64,000 nt of DNA from JBNKZU01 sp050301795 (GCA_050301795.1 JBNKZU010000002.1:26954-90953); one strand, 5' to 3'. Counted from the stretch's first letter, positions 8,880 to 17,794 are shown. The notes: a model not told the origin generated them from the sequence alone. Program-made: numbers and translations.

Positions 8880-9473
8880 ATGAGTACAGAAGGCGTAGAC
8901 AAAGGGCGTCGTCGCTTCCTGACAGCAGCAACCAGCGTTGTTGGTGCTGTTGGTGCAGGATTTGCGGTAGCCCCATTTGTGATCTCGATGCAGCCCAGTG
9001 AGCGAGCCAAAGCGGCTGGTGCACCGGTTGAAGCAGATGTGAGCAAATTAGAGCCAGGTCAGATGATGACTGTAAAATGGCGTGGAAAACCGGTTTGGAT
9101 TGTTCGTCGCACTGAACAGAATTTAAAAGATCTTCCCACACTGGATAGCATACTGCTTGATCCCGGTTCTGAGTTACCTCAGCAGCCTGAATATGCCAAA
9201 AATGCAATTCGTTCCATCAAGCCTGAATACTCAGTGTTGGTCGGTATCTGTACTCACCTCGGTTGTTCTCCAACCTATCGTCCAGATGTCGCACCTGCAG
9301 ACCTTGGTCCTGACTGGAAGGGTGGCTTCTTCTGCCCTTGTCATGGCTCACGCTTCGATCTTGCTGGCCGAGTTTATTCAGGCGTTCCAGCACCTAAGAA
9401 TCTTGAAGTGCCACCATACACCTATTTGAGTGATTCCCAAATCCTCGTTGGTGTCGATCAAGGAGCGGCATAA
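8880..9473 (+). CDS. petA: ubiquinol-cytochrome c reductase iron-sulfur (Rieske) subunit
   Basis: The 197-residue Rieske subunit of the bc1 complex. It begins with a twin-arginine-type leader (KGRRRFLTAATS) running into the single membrane anchor at about residues 15-36. The [2Fe-2S] ligands are C124 and H126 in CTHLGC and C152 and H155 in CPCHGS, with C129 and C154 forming the stabilising disulfide. The head domain swings between the quinol-oxidation site on cytochrome b and haem c1. It is the first gene of petABC, 2 bases before petB. Length and motif spacing are normal for proteobacteria. Confidence 0.96.
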   Translation: MSTEGVDKGRRRFLTAATSVVGAVGAGFAVAPFVISMQPSERAKAAGAPVEADVSKLEPGQMMTVKWRGKPVWIVRRTEQNLKDLPTLDSILLDPGSELPQQPEYAKNAIRSIKPEYSVLVGICTHLGCSPTYRPDVAPADLGPDWKGGFFCPCHGSRFDLAGRVYSGVPAPKNLEVPPYTYLSDSQILVGVDQGAA

Positions 9474-9475
9474 TC

Positions 9476-10705
9476 ATGAGTAAGATGCAAAACTTTATGG
9501 CTTGGGTTGATGAGCGTTTCCCTGCAACTGAAACCTGGGAAAATCATCTCTCTAAATACTACGCCCCAAAGAACTTTAACTTCTGGTATTTCTTTGGTTC
9601 ATTAGCGCTGTTGGTACTGGTTAATCAAATCGTAACTGGTGTTTGGCTGGCAATGAGCTATAAGCCCGATGCAGTACTAGCCTTTGGCTCTGTTGAATAC
9701 ATCATGCGTGATGTTGAGTGGGGCTGGTTACTACGCTACCTGCACTCTACAGGCGCATCGGCATTCTTCATTGTGGTCTATTTGCATATGTTCCGTGGAC
9801 TACTCTACGGCTCATATCGCAAGCCTCGTGAGTTGCTGTGGATTATCGGTGTTTTAATCTATCTTGCGATGATGGCTACAGCCTTTATGGGATATCTGCT
9901 TCCTTGGGGACAGATGTCTTATTGGGGTGCTCAGGTTATCGTTAACCTGTTTGGAGCGGTTCCGTTTGTTGGTGAAGAGCTCTCGGTATGGGTTCGTGGT
10001 GACTATGTTATCTCTGATGTCACACTGAATCGTTTCTTTGCCTTCCACTTCTTGTTGCCATTTATCCTGGCAGCGCTTGTGTTTATCCATCTGGTAGCGC
10101 TGCACCATGTCGGCTCTAACAACCCTGATGGTATCGAGATCAAGAAGAACAAGGATGAGAACGGCATTCCGCTGGATGGCATTCCTTTCCACCCTTATTA
10201 CACTGTTAAAGATATTGCGGCAGTGGTTGCTTTCCTCTTCCTCTTCCTTGCGGTTGTCTTCTTTGCACCGGAGATGGGTGGTTACTTCCTTGAGCATCCT
10301 AACTTCGAACCTGCTAACCCGATGAAGACACCAGCGCACATCGCTCCTGTTTGGTACTTCACTCCGTTTTACGCCATTTTGCGTGCGGTACCTTCGGTTG
10401 CTGGTTCTGCATTCCCGGGTGTACTGGCGATGTTTGGTGCAATCGCGATTCTGTTTGTACTGCCTTGGCTTGATAGAAGCCCGGTTAAGTCGATCCGCTA
10501 TAAGGGTATGCTAACCAAAATCATGCTCTGGCTGTTTGTGATTGACTTCATCATGCTTGGCTATCTGGGTGTTAAACCGACCACAGATCTTTACAAACTG
10601 ATGGCTCAGATTGGCACAATCTACTACTTTGCATTCTTCTTGCTGATGCCGTGGTATAGCAAGATTGACAAAACCAAGCCAGTTCCAGAGAGGGTAACCA
10701 AATGA
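9476..10705 (+). CDS. petB: cytochrome b subunit of the bc1 complex
   Basis: A 409-residue membrane protein with eight expected helices that carries both b haems and the quinone sites. Paired haem histidines are visible in RYLHSTGAS / VVYLHMFRG and in FAFHFLLPF / ALHHVGSNNP. The Qo-site tetrapeptide, PEWY in mitochondria, reads PVWY here (HIAPVWYFTPF). Single-gene cytochrome b without fused c1 separates it from betaproteobacterial and Bradyrhizobium-type fusions. It follows petA by 2 bases and overlaps petC by 4 (ATGA), consistent with one operon. Confidence 0.96.
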   Translation: MSKMQNFMAWVDERFPATETWENHLSKYYAPKNFNFWYFFGSLALLVLVNQIVTGVWLAMSYKPDAVLAFGSVEYIMRDVEWGWLLRYLHSTGASAFFIVVYLHMFRGLLYGSYRKPRELLWIIGVLIYLAMMATAFMGYLLPWGQMSYWGAQVIVNLFGAVPFVGEELSVWVRGDYVISDVTLNRFFAFHFLLPFILAALVFIHLVALHHVGSNNPDGIEIKKNKDENGIPLDGIPFHPYYTVKDIAAVVAFLFLFLAVVFFAPEMGGYFLEHPNFEPANPMKTPAHIAPVWYFTPFYAILRAVPSVAGSAFPGVLAMFGAIAILFVLPWLDRSPVKSIRYKGMLTKIMLWLFVIDFIMLGYLGVKPTTDLYKLMAQIGTIYYFAFFLLMPWYSKIDKTKPVPERVTK

Positions 10706-11415
10706 GAAAGCTAATCATTGCATTTGTAATGGCGACTCTACCAGCTCTCACTTTGGCGGCTGGTGGTGCACATCTTGAAAAGGCCAACGCTGATGTGAGT
10801 GATATCGAGTCACTTCAACGTGGAGCCAAGCTATTTGTAAACTACTGTTTAAGCTGTCACTCAGCTCAGTACATGCGTTATAACCGTTTGGGTAAAGACC
10901 TCGGTTTGACCGATGATCAGGTCAAAGAGAATCTGATGTTCACCACAGATAAGATTGGTGACACCATGAAAATCTCAATGCCACAAGCTGATGCGACTAC
11001 ATGGTTTGGTAATCCTCCGCCAGATCTCTCTGTCATTGCACGTGCCAGAGGTGAGGATTACATCTATACCTATCTGAAGACGTTCTATGTTGATGACAAA
11101 AAGCCGATGGGTACCAATAATGTCGCATTTCCTGATGTGGGTATGCCGAATGTTCTTTGGGAACTTGAAGGATTAAAGGCTGCAATAAAAGACGATCATG
11201 GAAATGTCACCGGCTTTGAAAAGGTGCAGTCTGGTTCGTTAAGCGATGAGGAGTTTGATCAGGTTGCACATGATCTCACTAACTTCCTTGTTTATCTTGG
11301 TGAGCCGATTCAGCTAGAGCGTAAACGCCTTGGTTTCTGGGTATTGCTCTTCCTTGCGATTTTCTTCGTCTTTGCTTATGCATTGAAGAAGGAGTACTGG
11401 AAGGACGTACACTAA
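10702..11415 (+). CDS. petC: cytochrome c1 subunit of the bc1 complex
   Basis: A 237-residue c1 with a signal peptide (about residues 1-20, ending LTLAA), a haem-binding C49-L-S-C52-H53 motif followed by the conserved AQYMRYNRLG segment, and a C-terminal membrane anchor (about residues 211-229) ending in a short basic tail. It accepts electrons from the Rieske head and passes them to a soluble cytochrome c. The start overlaps petB by ATGA. Three hairpins, the last a terminator, follow before sspA. Confidence 0.96.
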   Translation: MRKLIIAFVMATLPALTLAAGGAHLEKANADVSDIESLQRGAKLFVNYCLSCHSAQYMRYNRLGKDLGLTDDQVKENLMFTTDKIGDTMKISMPQADATTWFGNPPPDLSVIARARGEDYIYTYLKTFYVDDKKPMGTNNVAFPDVGMPNVLWELEGLKAAIKDDHGNVTGFEKVQSGSLSDEEFDQVAHDLTNFLVYLGEPIQLERKRLGFWVLLFLAIFFVFAYALKKEYWKDVH

Positions 11416-11428
11416 TCCAACAAACAAA

Positions 11429-11479
11429 ACCGGTGACAGATGTGCTATTATCTGTGCCGGTCCACGCACCTATTGGTGC
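11429..11479 (+). other. two hairpins in the petC-sspA spacer
   Basis: The spacer holds a bulged hairpin, ACCGG..ACAGAT pairing with ATCTGT..CCGGT (11429-11461), then GCACC-TATT-GGTGC (11466-11479), then the terminator described separately. Three stems in a row after a respiratory operon could stabilise the pet mRNA 3' end or be processed into a small RNA. The pairing is seen directly; the role is inferred. Confidence 0.4.
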
Positions 11480-11484
11480 AAATG

Positions 11485-11514
11485 AAAGGGGGCGTTTTGC
11501 CCCCTTTGTTTTTT
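11485..11514 (+). terminator. Rho-independent terminator after petABC
   Basis: A perfect 9-bp stem AAAGGGGGC/GCCCCCTTT (11485-11493 with 11499-11507), loop GTTTT, followed by G and six T. It ends 22 bases before the sspA start. Either sspAB has its own promoter within this short spacer or depends on read-through. Confidence 0.85.
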
Positions 11515-11536
11515 ATAGATAATGGAGAGGTGAATA

Positions 11537-12163
11537 ATGGGGGTTGTTGCCAACCGTCGTTCTGTGATGTCACTGTTTTCTGGTGACACAGATGTTTATA
11601 GTCATCGTGTAAGAATTGTTCTTGCTGAGAAGGGTATTAATGCTGAAGTCGTGAGTATTCAGCCAGGTGAAAGTCATGAAGATCTGATTGACCTCAATCC
11701 TTACAATACCGTCCCGACACTGGTTGATCGTGAATTGGTTTTATATGGATCTCAGGTGATCGTCGAGTATCTTGATGAGCGATTCCCACATCCACCATTG
11801 ATGCCTGTTGATCCGGTTTCAAGAGCGAATAACCGTTTAATGCTCTATCGAATTGAGTTGGATCTCTATAGTCATTACAACACCGCGATCAATGGCACTG
11901 TAAAAGCTGCTGAAAAAGCAAAGAAGGAGCTGAAAGAGGGCATTACCTCGTTAAGTCCGATCTTTGAACATAAGCCATTCTTTATGAGTGATGATTTCTC
12001 ATTGGTTGATTGTAGTTTGACACCACTGCTATGGCGCTTACCTGAGCTTGGTATTGAGTTGCCACGTCAGGCTCAGCCACTACTCGATTATGCTGATCGT
12101 ATGTTTAATCGTGAATCGTTCCAGTCAAGCTTGACAGAGCTTGAGCGAGAAATGCGGATCTAA
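11537..12163 (+). CDS. sspA: stringent starvation protein A
   Basis: A 208-residue protein with the glutathione-S-transferase fold: N-terminal thioredoxin-like half (SGDTDVYSHRVRIVLAEKG, then NPYNTVPTLVDRELVLYGSQVI) and C-terminal helical half. SspA binds RNA polymerase during starvation or acid stress and changes promoter choice; it lacks GST activity. It is preceded by a GGAGAGG Shine-Dalgarno sequence and followed directly by sspB, the classic pair. Its place after petABC matches Pseudomonas. Confidence 0.93.
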   Translation: MGVVANRRSVMSLFSGDTDVYSHRVRIVLAEKGINAEVVSIQPGESHEDLIDLNPYNTVPTLVDRELVLYGSQVIVEYLDERFPHPPLMPVDPVSRANNRLMLYRIELDLYSHYNTAINGTVKAAEKAKKELKEGITSLSPIFEHKPFFMSDDFSLVDCSLTPLLWRLPELGIELPRQAQPLLDYADRMFNRESFQSSLTELEREMRI

Positions 12164-12166
12164 GTG

Positions 12167-12547
12167 ATGACGAGTAGTCGTCCTTATCTGCTGCGTGCGC
12201 TCTATGAGTGGATCACTGATAATGATTTAACTCCCTATGTTTTGATTGATGCTGAGCAGGATGGCGTTAATGTTCCCCAGGATTTTGTCGAGAAGGGGAA
12301 GATCGTCCTGAATATCAGTCTTAATGCCGTCCAGAATCTTAGTCTTGGCAACAGCCTTGTTGAGCTGAATGCACGTTTTCATGGGGAATCAATGGCTGTG
12401 ATTGTTCCGGTCACAGCCATACTCGCCATCTATGCACAGGAAAATGGTAAAGGGATGGTCTTCACCGAAGAGGGGGACGATCAACCGCCACCGAATCTTC
12501 CGACAGACGATACGTCAAAGAAACCCAAGCTCAGAGTGGTCAAATAA
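12167..12547 (+). CDS. sspB: ClpXP protease specificity-enhancing factor SspB
   Basis: A 126-residue adaptor that binds ssrA-tagged and other substrates and delivers them to ClpXP. The N-terminal substrate-binding domain (RPYLLRALYEWITDNDLTP.. to about residue 105) is followed by a flexible acidic/proline-rich linker. The protein ends LRVVK, the ClpX-binding (XB) tail. The start is GTG at 12164 or ATG at 12167, immediately after the sspA stop; ATG is chosen as the stronger codon. It is co-transcribed with sspA. Confidence 0.93.
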   Translation: MTSSRPYLLRALYEWITDNDLTPYVLIDAEQDGVNVPQDFVEKGKIVLNISLNAVQNLSLGNSLVELNARFHGESMAVIVPVTAILAIYAQENGKGMVFTEEGDDQPPPNLPTDDTSKKPKLRVVK

Positions 12548-12563
12548 CCGATAACGGTTTTCT
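12546..12563 (+). terminator. weak hairpin between sspB and the convergent oxidase gene
   Basis: AACCG-ATAA-CGGTT followed by TTCTG overlaps the sspB stop. It is a five-pair stem with few T, so only a marginal terminator candidate in the 31-bp convergent gap. Confidence 0.25.
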
Positions 12564-12578
12564 GTGTTGTCAGCAGAA

Positions 12579-13967
12579 TCAATTATGCAGTGGCAACGAT
12601 TTTCCAGGATTAAGGATATGGTGCGGATCGAGCACCGATTTGATTTGGTACATCATCTTTAATGCCACCGGATCAAGCTCAAGCGAAACATAATCACGTT
12701 TTACCAACCCTATCCCATGCTCCCCTGAAATTGTTCCCCGAAGACTCAAGGTTAGCTTAAAGATCTCATCCAGCGCTTGATGAGCAGCGCTCATCTCAGC
12801 TTTATCGTCTGGATTAATCAACAGATTGACATGAATATTGCCATTCCCGGCGTGGCCAAAGTTAACGATGATGATTCCATAACGCGCCTCAATCTTTGCG
12901 ATCTCATCAAGAAAGTTCGGGATCTGTGATACCGGCACAACAATATCTTCATTGATCTTCTTTGGGGCAATCTTGCGAAGTGCAGGGGAGAGTGATTTTC
13001 GGGTTTTCCATAGTCGTTCGGTCTCCTCAGTGTTACTCGCCTTAAAGACCTCAATACAGCCCTTGCCGTTTGCAGCCTTAATAATGGCATTCACACTGTC
13101 AGGAATAGTGGTTTCTGTCCCATCAACATCAATCAATAGCAGCGCGGCGGCATCTGCGGGCAGATTGAGTTCGCTATTATCCCGAATCATGTTGATCGCG
13201 TTGCTATCCATAAATTCCAGAGAGTAGGGAATAACCGGCTGAGCCATAATGCGGGAGATCGCCGTAGCTGCATCCTGAACCGTTCGATAGAGCACTCGTA
13301 AAGTCTGCTTTTTCTCAGGCAATGGTTGAAGCTTCAAAGTAGCCTGAGTAATGATGGCTAAAGTCCCTTCTGAACCAATTAATAGTCGAGTTAGATCGTA
13401 ACCGACAACACCTTTGGTAGTGTAGCAGCCGGTTTTAAATGGCTCTCCCAGGCCATTAACAGCCTCGAGTCCAAGTACGTTATCGCGTGTGGAGCCATAC
13501 TTTACCCCTCTTGGTCCAGAAGCATTACAACCGAGGTTTCCTCCGATGGTACATACCGAGGTACTGGTCGGATCTGGTGGCCAGAAAAAGCCATGTTCGG
13601 CAGCGGCCTCTTGCACCTGTTGATTGGTCACTCCAGGCTCTACAACAATAAAACGATCCTCAGGACGAACCTCAATGATTCGGTTTAGCTTCTCCATCGA
13701 AAGAACAATGCCACCCTCTATCGGAACGGTTGCACCAGCGGTTCCGGTTCCATGGCCTCTCCCGATGATCGGGATCCGATGATCAGCGCACCAACGCACG
13801 ATCTTTACGACCTCATCACGTTGATCGGGGATCACTACAGCGTCAGGCTGAGCCTGTTGCCGGCTGTTATCGTAACTATAGGGAATGAGTTCGTGGGGCT
13901 TGAGTCTAATCTTCTCGACTGGTAGCAGTGCCGAGAGAGATGCAAGCTGGGATTCAGTTAATGCCAC
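12579..13967 (-). CDS. FAD-linked oxidase, GlcD / D-2-hydroxyacid dehydrogenase type
   Basis: A 462-residue protein of the vanillyl-alcohol-oxidase superfamily: an N-terminal FAD_binding_4 domain (GRGHGTGTAG near residue 62, GGNLGCNASGPRGVKYGST near residue 142) and a C-terminal FAD-oxidase_C domain with the conserved GHAGNGNIH and SGEHGIG segments. Relatives include glycolate oxidase GlcD, D-lactate dehydrogenase and D-2-hydroxyglutarate dehydrogenase. No glcE or glcF lies nearby, so a stand-alone D-lactate or D-2-hydroxyacid dehydrogenase feeding the quinone pool is more likely. The start is GTG at 13967, overlapping the diaA stop by one base (TAGTG), so it is coupled to diaA. Confidence 0.85.
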   Translation of the reverse strand: MALTESQLASLSALLPVEKIRLKPHELIPYSYDNSRQQAQPDAVVIPDQRDEVVKIVRWCADHRIPIIGRGHGTGTAGATVPIEGGIVLSMEKLNRIIEVRPEDRFIVVEPGVTNQQVQEAAAEHGFFWPPDPTSTSVCTIGGNLGCNASGPRGVKYGSTRDNVLGLEAVNGLGEPFKTGCYTTKGVVGYDLTRLLIGSEGTLAIITQATLKLQPLPEKKQTLRVLYRTVQDAATAISRIMAQPVIPYSLEFMDSNAINMIRDNSELNLPADAAALLLIDVDGTETTIPDSVNAIIKAANGKGCIEVFKASNTEETERLWKTRKSLSPALRKIAPKKINEDIVVPVSQIPNFLDEIAKIEARYGIIIVNFGHAGNGNIHVNLLINPDDKAEMSAAHQALDEIFKLTLSLRGTISGEHGIGLVKRDYVSLELDPVALKMMYQIKSVLDPHHILNPGKSLPLHN

Positions 13968-14566
13968 TATTCGGCATCACCAAAGAGTTGTTGATCGATA
14001 AGATCACATAGACAGTGGATCACAAGCAGATGGGTCTCCTGAATACGGGCTGTAACATCGGATGGAACTCGAATCTCAATATCGCTCTCATTGAGTTCTC
14101 CTGCAATCGCACCGCCGCTCTTACCAGTTAATGCGATCACCTGCATCTGACGTTCATGTGCTGCACGTATTGCAGCAAGTACATTCGAGGAGTTTCCACT
14201 GGTTGATATCGCTAACAGAATATCATTAGAGCGCCCTAAGGCTCGCACCTGTTTTGCAAAGATCTCAACATAGTTATAGTCATTTGCAATTGAGGTGATT
14301 GTTGAGGTATCGGTTGTCAGTGCAATAGCAGGAAGGCCGGGACGTTCCCGTTCAAAGCGGTTTAACATTTCAGACGAGAAGTGTTGTGAGTCACCTGCTG
14401 AGCCGCCATTACCACAACTAAGAATTTTACCATCCTGAACCAGATGCTGAGTCATTAACTCTGCAGCTTTTACAATGGGCAGTGCCAGAAGTTTCATTGA
14501 CTCCTGCTTGGTCTCGATACTTGCGAGAAAATGGCGCTCTATTCGTTCAATCATATTAATTCTCAA
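13967..14566 (-). CDS. diaA: DiaA-type SIS-domain protein (DnaA initiator-associating factor / phosphoheptose isomerase family)
   Basis: A 199-residue single SIS-domain protein with the sugar-phosphate-binding segment CGNGGSAGDSQHFSSEM near residue 52 and STSGNSSNV near residue 123. By sequence alone it could be GmhA (sedoheptulose-7-phosphate isomerase) or DiaA, which tetramerises and promotes DnaA assembly at oriC. The order rsmI / lpoA-yraN-diaA is the E. coli arrangement and favours DiaA. It overlaps yraN by 11 bases and the oxidase gene by one, forming a tight minus-strand operon. Confidence 0.82.
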   Translation of the reverse strand: MRINMIERIERHFLASIETKQESMKLLALPIVKAAELMTQHLVQDGKILSCGNGGSAGDSQHFSSEMLNRFERERPGLPAIALTTDTSTITSIANDYNYVEIFAKQVRALGRSNDILLAISTSGNSSNVLAAIRAAHERQMQVIALTGKSGGAIAGELNESDIEIRVPSDVTARIQETHLLVIHCLCDLIDQQLFGDAE

Positions 14567-14918
14567 ATGCGTTTTTAATCCAATTGGGCTGTTGATCTGA
14601 TGATAGTGCGATCACATCAAAACGGCATGGGCCACTAAAAGCGTTTTGTTGCAAATACGCCTGAGCCGTTTTAATCAGACGCTGTTGTTTTTTGTAATCT
14701 ACCGATTCAGCACCACCACCATAGGCCGAATTCTTTCGATATCTTACCTCGACAAAGACCAGAGTGTCTTTCTCTTTCATGATGATATCGATCTCACCTT
14801 GTCGAGTTCTGTAGTTACGAGCGATGAGTTGCATGCCTGCATCCTTCAGCATTTCAATCGCATATTGCTCACCAGCCTCACCACGTTTAATTGGCGATAG
14901 TCTGTTCCAGAGGTTCAA
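14556..14918 (-). CDS. yraN: YraN family (UPF0102) putative endonuclease
   Basis: A small protein of about 120 residues with the Holliday-junction-resolvase/restriction-endonuclease-like core: GEIDIIMKEKDTLVFVEVRYR carries the E-x-D ... E-V-R/K catalytic pattern. I place the start at a TTG (14918) because GGGAGGAG lies 7 bases upstream and the length then matches the family. The alternative ATG at 14954 overlaps lpoA by 68 bases and has no such site. It lies between lpoA and diaA as in E. coli; the biological role is not settled. Confidence 0.85.
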   Translation of the reverse strand: MNLWNRLSPIKRGEAGEQYAIEMLKDAGMQLIARNYRTRQGEIDIIMKEKDTLVFVEVRYRKNSAYGGGAESVDYKKQQRLIKTAQAYLQQNAFSGPCRFDVIALSSDQQPNWIKNAFEN

Positions 14919-16812
14919 TATTGATCTCCTCCCTGACAAGATGTGGAACCCCACGAATAAATTCTGCCCAGGTTAAATGACGGGCTATCCGATGGTTATC
15001 AGTCATGCTTAGTAAGCCACTTTGACCTTCATAAGTTTCGCTTGTTGTTTTAGCCATGTAGGGCAGTCGCTGAATGATGTTGTACCCATCGATACCCATC
15101 GCAACCAATCGCTGGAGTTGTCCTTGGTAGATATCCCGAAGTTGATTCGATGATTTGATTCGGGTTTCATCAGGTTTTAACAACCAGGGCATATCACCAA
15201 AGATGATCTCATTCATATCTCGATCCTTGTTGACATCAGTCTCACCGCTATAGAGGTGAGATGTGGCGTAGACAGGGACATCTGTTGCATGATGGAAGCG
15301 AAGTTGCGGTTTGATTAATCGTGCCTGTAACGGAAATGCAGACATAAAGATAAACTCAATATCATTACGTCGCCGAGGGGTAAACTCTACCTTGTTGCCA
15401 ATGACCGATTGTAATCTTGAGAGGCGTAATTCGCTCTCATCAATATCAAGCAGTTCTTTGATCGGTGTCGCAAAGTCGTTTTTCTTTGCATTGAAGAACG
15501 ACTCAGAAACAACTTCACCACCTAAAGCAGACCAGCGCTTACTAAAGCTTTCTGATAAGCGGTGTCCCAGTGATGAGTTCGGTAGAAGAAGAGCCGCTCG
15601 CTGGAAACCATCGTTCCAGGCTTTTTCAGCGATGGCGACAGCTTCATCCTCTGGCAGGAGTGAAAACATATAGGCATTATCATTCTGATTATTGCCGATA
15701 TTTAAGGTTAGGGTCGGTATTTGAGGAAGCTCAGAGCTCTGGATCCCATTAATTACATCCTTGTCGAGGGGGCCAAGAATAAAATCGGCGCCATCATTTA
15801 AGGCCTCTTTATAGACGTATGATCCGATATCTGTATTGGCATAGGTATCGTAGAATCTGAGTGATACTTTCTCACGATTTGGATCTTCGTAGTAAGCGGC
15901 AAGAATGCCATCACGTACAGCGAATGCTGCCTTACTGAATTTTCCGGTGAGTGGTAATAGCACGGCGATCCTTTTGGGATGAAGAATAAGATTGTCACTT
16001 TGAGTCACAATGTTATTCAGAATATCAAGATGAACCGAGTGATCAGGATAGCGCTGTTGCCACTGATAGAGCGTAAGTAAGAACTTCTCTCCATCTGTAA
16101 TACTATTTCGTGTTGAGAGCAGAAGGTCGACCCAAGGATCAAGTGGCTTATAAAGCCCCTTCTCTTGAACTTCAAGCAGTTGCGATGTGGTGTAATGACT
16201 TAACGATAACCAAATCTTGTTTTGGTTGATGACTATTTCAGAGTCGCTACTCATAAAGCGGGATCTGTCAAAGTACTCTTTTGCCGCCTGATAGTAGTTC
16301 TCAAGCTTGATGTATGCCTCTGCTCTTATCTGATGATAGGTCGCATATAGATCTAGATGATCATAGAGCTGGCTGATCGTTGCTACGGGATTATTGAGGG
16401 CGAGTATCAGCGATTTTGGATCATTGCTATAGAGCCGACTTGTATTTAAGAGTTGCAATAAAAAACGGTGATATGGCTCAATCTGCTCAGGATTGATGGT
16501 GCTTTTAACTGATGCCGCATCCCGATATTGCGATTGGCGAAGCAGGGCATCGGTAAGGTAGAGTTTCAGCGTTGTTTTGTCCTGTTCGGATTCAGATTCG
16601 TCAATATCGATCCGTAGCTGCTCAATCGCTTCGATATAGTGACCGTTACGGTGGAGAGTGACACCTGTGGATAGATCCTGATACGGTAGCTGCTCAGGCA
16701 GTGTTAGCATCTTGGGGTCAGTGCCATCTAATCCTTCACCGATCTTTGGGGTGGGCGATGAGGCACAGCCCTGAACAAGTAGTAGTATCAGTAGATAGTG
16801 GTAGAGGCGCAT
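14887..16812 (-). CDS. lpoA: penicillin-binding protein activator LpoA
   Basis: A 641-residue outer-membrane lipoprotein with a short type II signal peptide ending LLVQGC, lipidated Cys16. The N-terminal half (to about residue 270) is helical and TPR-like (DALLRQSQYRDAASV, AEAYIKLENYYQAAKEYF). The C-terminal half has a periplasmic-binding-protein-like fold (IAVLLPLTGKFSKAAFAVRDG, GPLDKDVI). LpoA reaches through the peptidoglycan to activate PBP1A. It is the first gene of the minus-strand lpoA-yraN-diaA-oxidase operon and is divergent from rsmI, exactly as in E. coli. Confidence 0.92.
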   Translation of the reverse strand: MRLYHYLLILLLVQGCASSPTPKIGEGLDGTDPKMLTLPEQLPYQDLSTGVTLHRNGHYIEAIEQLRIDIDESESEQDKTTLKLYLTDALLRQSQYRDAASVKSTINPEQIEPYHRFLLQLLNTSRLYSNDPKSLILALNNPVATISQLYDHLDLYATYHQIRAEAYIKLENYYQAAKEYFDRSRFMSSDSEIVINQNKIWLSLSHYTTSQLLEVQEKGLYKPLDPWVDLLLSTRNSITDGEKFLLTLYQWQQRYPDHSVHLDILNNIVTQSDNLILHPKRIAVLLPLTGKFSKAAFAVRDGILAAYYEDPNREKVSLRFYDTYANTDIGSYVYKEALNDGADFILGPLDKDVINGIQSSELPQIPTLTLNIGNNQNDNAYMFSLLPEDEAVAIAEKAWNDGFQRAALLLPNSSLGHRLSESFSKRWSALGGEVVSESFFNAKKNDFATPIKELLDIDESELRLSRLQSVIGNKVEFTPRRRNDIEFIFMSAFPLQARLIKPQLRFHHATDVPVYATSHLYSGETDVNKDRDMNEIIFGDMPWLLKPDETRIKSSNQLRDIYQGQLQRLVAMGIDGYNIIQRLPYMAKTTSETYEGQSGLLSMTDNHRIARHLTWAEFIRGVPHLVREEINIEPLEQTIAN

Positions 16813-16905
16813 CTGTTCAATTTATGTCCAATCATGCAAAGATTGTCTATTGTAATAGATCATTATCAATTATTCTGTCGAAAAATTTCTTTATGAGGAC
16901 GCTTT

Positions 16906-17742
16906 GTGTCAAACAGTGATGGAACTCTTTATATTGTTGCTACACCTATCGGTAATTTGGACGATATCTCTAGGCGAGCGCTTCAGGTATTGAAGGAAGT
17001 GGATGCCATTGCTGCGGAGGATACTCGCCATAGTCGAGCCCTACTCAACCATTATGGCATTGATACCCGTCTGTTCGCATACCATGAACACAATGAACAG
17101 CAGGCGTGGGGTGGGGTAGTCGAACGATTGCAGCGTGGTGAATCGATAGCCCTGATTAGTGATGCCGGAACACCATTGATCAGTGATCCGGGTTATCGAT
17201 TGGTACATGAGGCTCACAAAGCAGAGATTAGTGTTGTACCGATCCCTGGTGCATCAGCATTGATTGCCGCACTCTCGGTCTCTGGTTTAGCAACGGATCG
17301 ATTCTGCTTTGAAGGTTTTTTACCGTCAAAACGTGGATTAAGACGTAAGGTTCTTGAGGCACTTCAGAATGAAGCTCGCACCTTGATCTTTTACGAATCA
17401 CCACATCGAATTATGGAAACCGTCTCTGAGATGGTAAGTGTGTTCGGAGAGGCGCGCGCGGGAGCTGTGGTGAGAGAATTAACCAAAACCTTCGAAACCA
17501 TCCTGCATGGGTCACTTGGTGATATCGAAAAAGCGATGCAAGCGGATAGCAATCAACAGCGTGGAGAGTTTGTCGTGGTGATCGAAGGTGCCAATTTACA
17601 CGATAGCGATGAAAAACAGGCAGAAGGGGAGCGTGTGGCATCAATCCTTGCCAAGGCGTTATCAGTGAAACAGGCTTCTGCACTGGCTGCTGAGATCACT
17701 GGAGTGAAGAAGAACCATCTCTATAAATATTTAACCTCATAA
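16906..17742 (+). CDS. rsmI: 16S rRNA (cytidine(1402)-2'-O)-methyltransferase
   Basis: A 278-residue tetrapyrrole-methylase-fold enzyme that 2'-O-methylates C1402 in the ribosomal P site using S-adenosylmethionine. Signatures are VATPIGNLDDIS at residues 9-20, AEDTRHSR, and SDAGTPLISDPG near residue 85. The start is GTG at 16906 with GAGGA about 8 bases upstream. It is divergent from lpoA and ends in a bidirectional terminator shared with fbp. Confidence 0.95.
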   Translation: MSNSDGTLYIVATPIGNLDDISRRALQVLKEVDAIAAEDTRHSRALLNHYGIDTRLFAYHEHNEQQAWGGVVERLQRGESIALISDAGTPLISDPGYRLVHEAHKAEISVVPIPGASALIAALSVSGLATDRFCFEGFLPSKRGLRRKVLEALQNEARTLIFYESPHRIMETVSEMVSVFGEARAGAVVRELTKTFETILHGSLGDIEKAMQADSNQQRGEFVVVIEGANLHDSDEKQAEGERVASILAKALSVKQASALAAEITGVKKNHLYKYLTS

Positions 17743-17750
17743 AAACCAAA

Positions 17751-17776
17751 AAGCCCGGACTCGCCGGGCTTCTTTT
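17751..17776. terminator. bidirectional terminator between rsmI and fbp
   Basis: AAGCCCGG/CCGGGCTT (17751-17758 with 17764-17771) has a 5-base loop, followed by CTTTT on the plus strand and by TTTTTGG on the minus strand. The convergent genes rsmI and fbp flank it. Confidence 0.85.
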
Positions 17777-17794
17777 AGAAGAGTCAGTAGAGAT

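Noticed and set aside
9854..10339. 161-codon minus-strand frame inside petB
   Set aside because: Antisense shadow of cytochrome b; charged low-complexity translation and no ribosome site.
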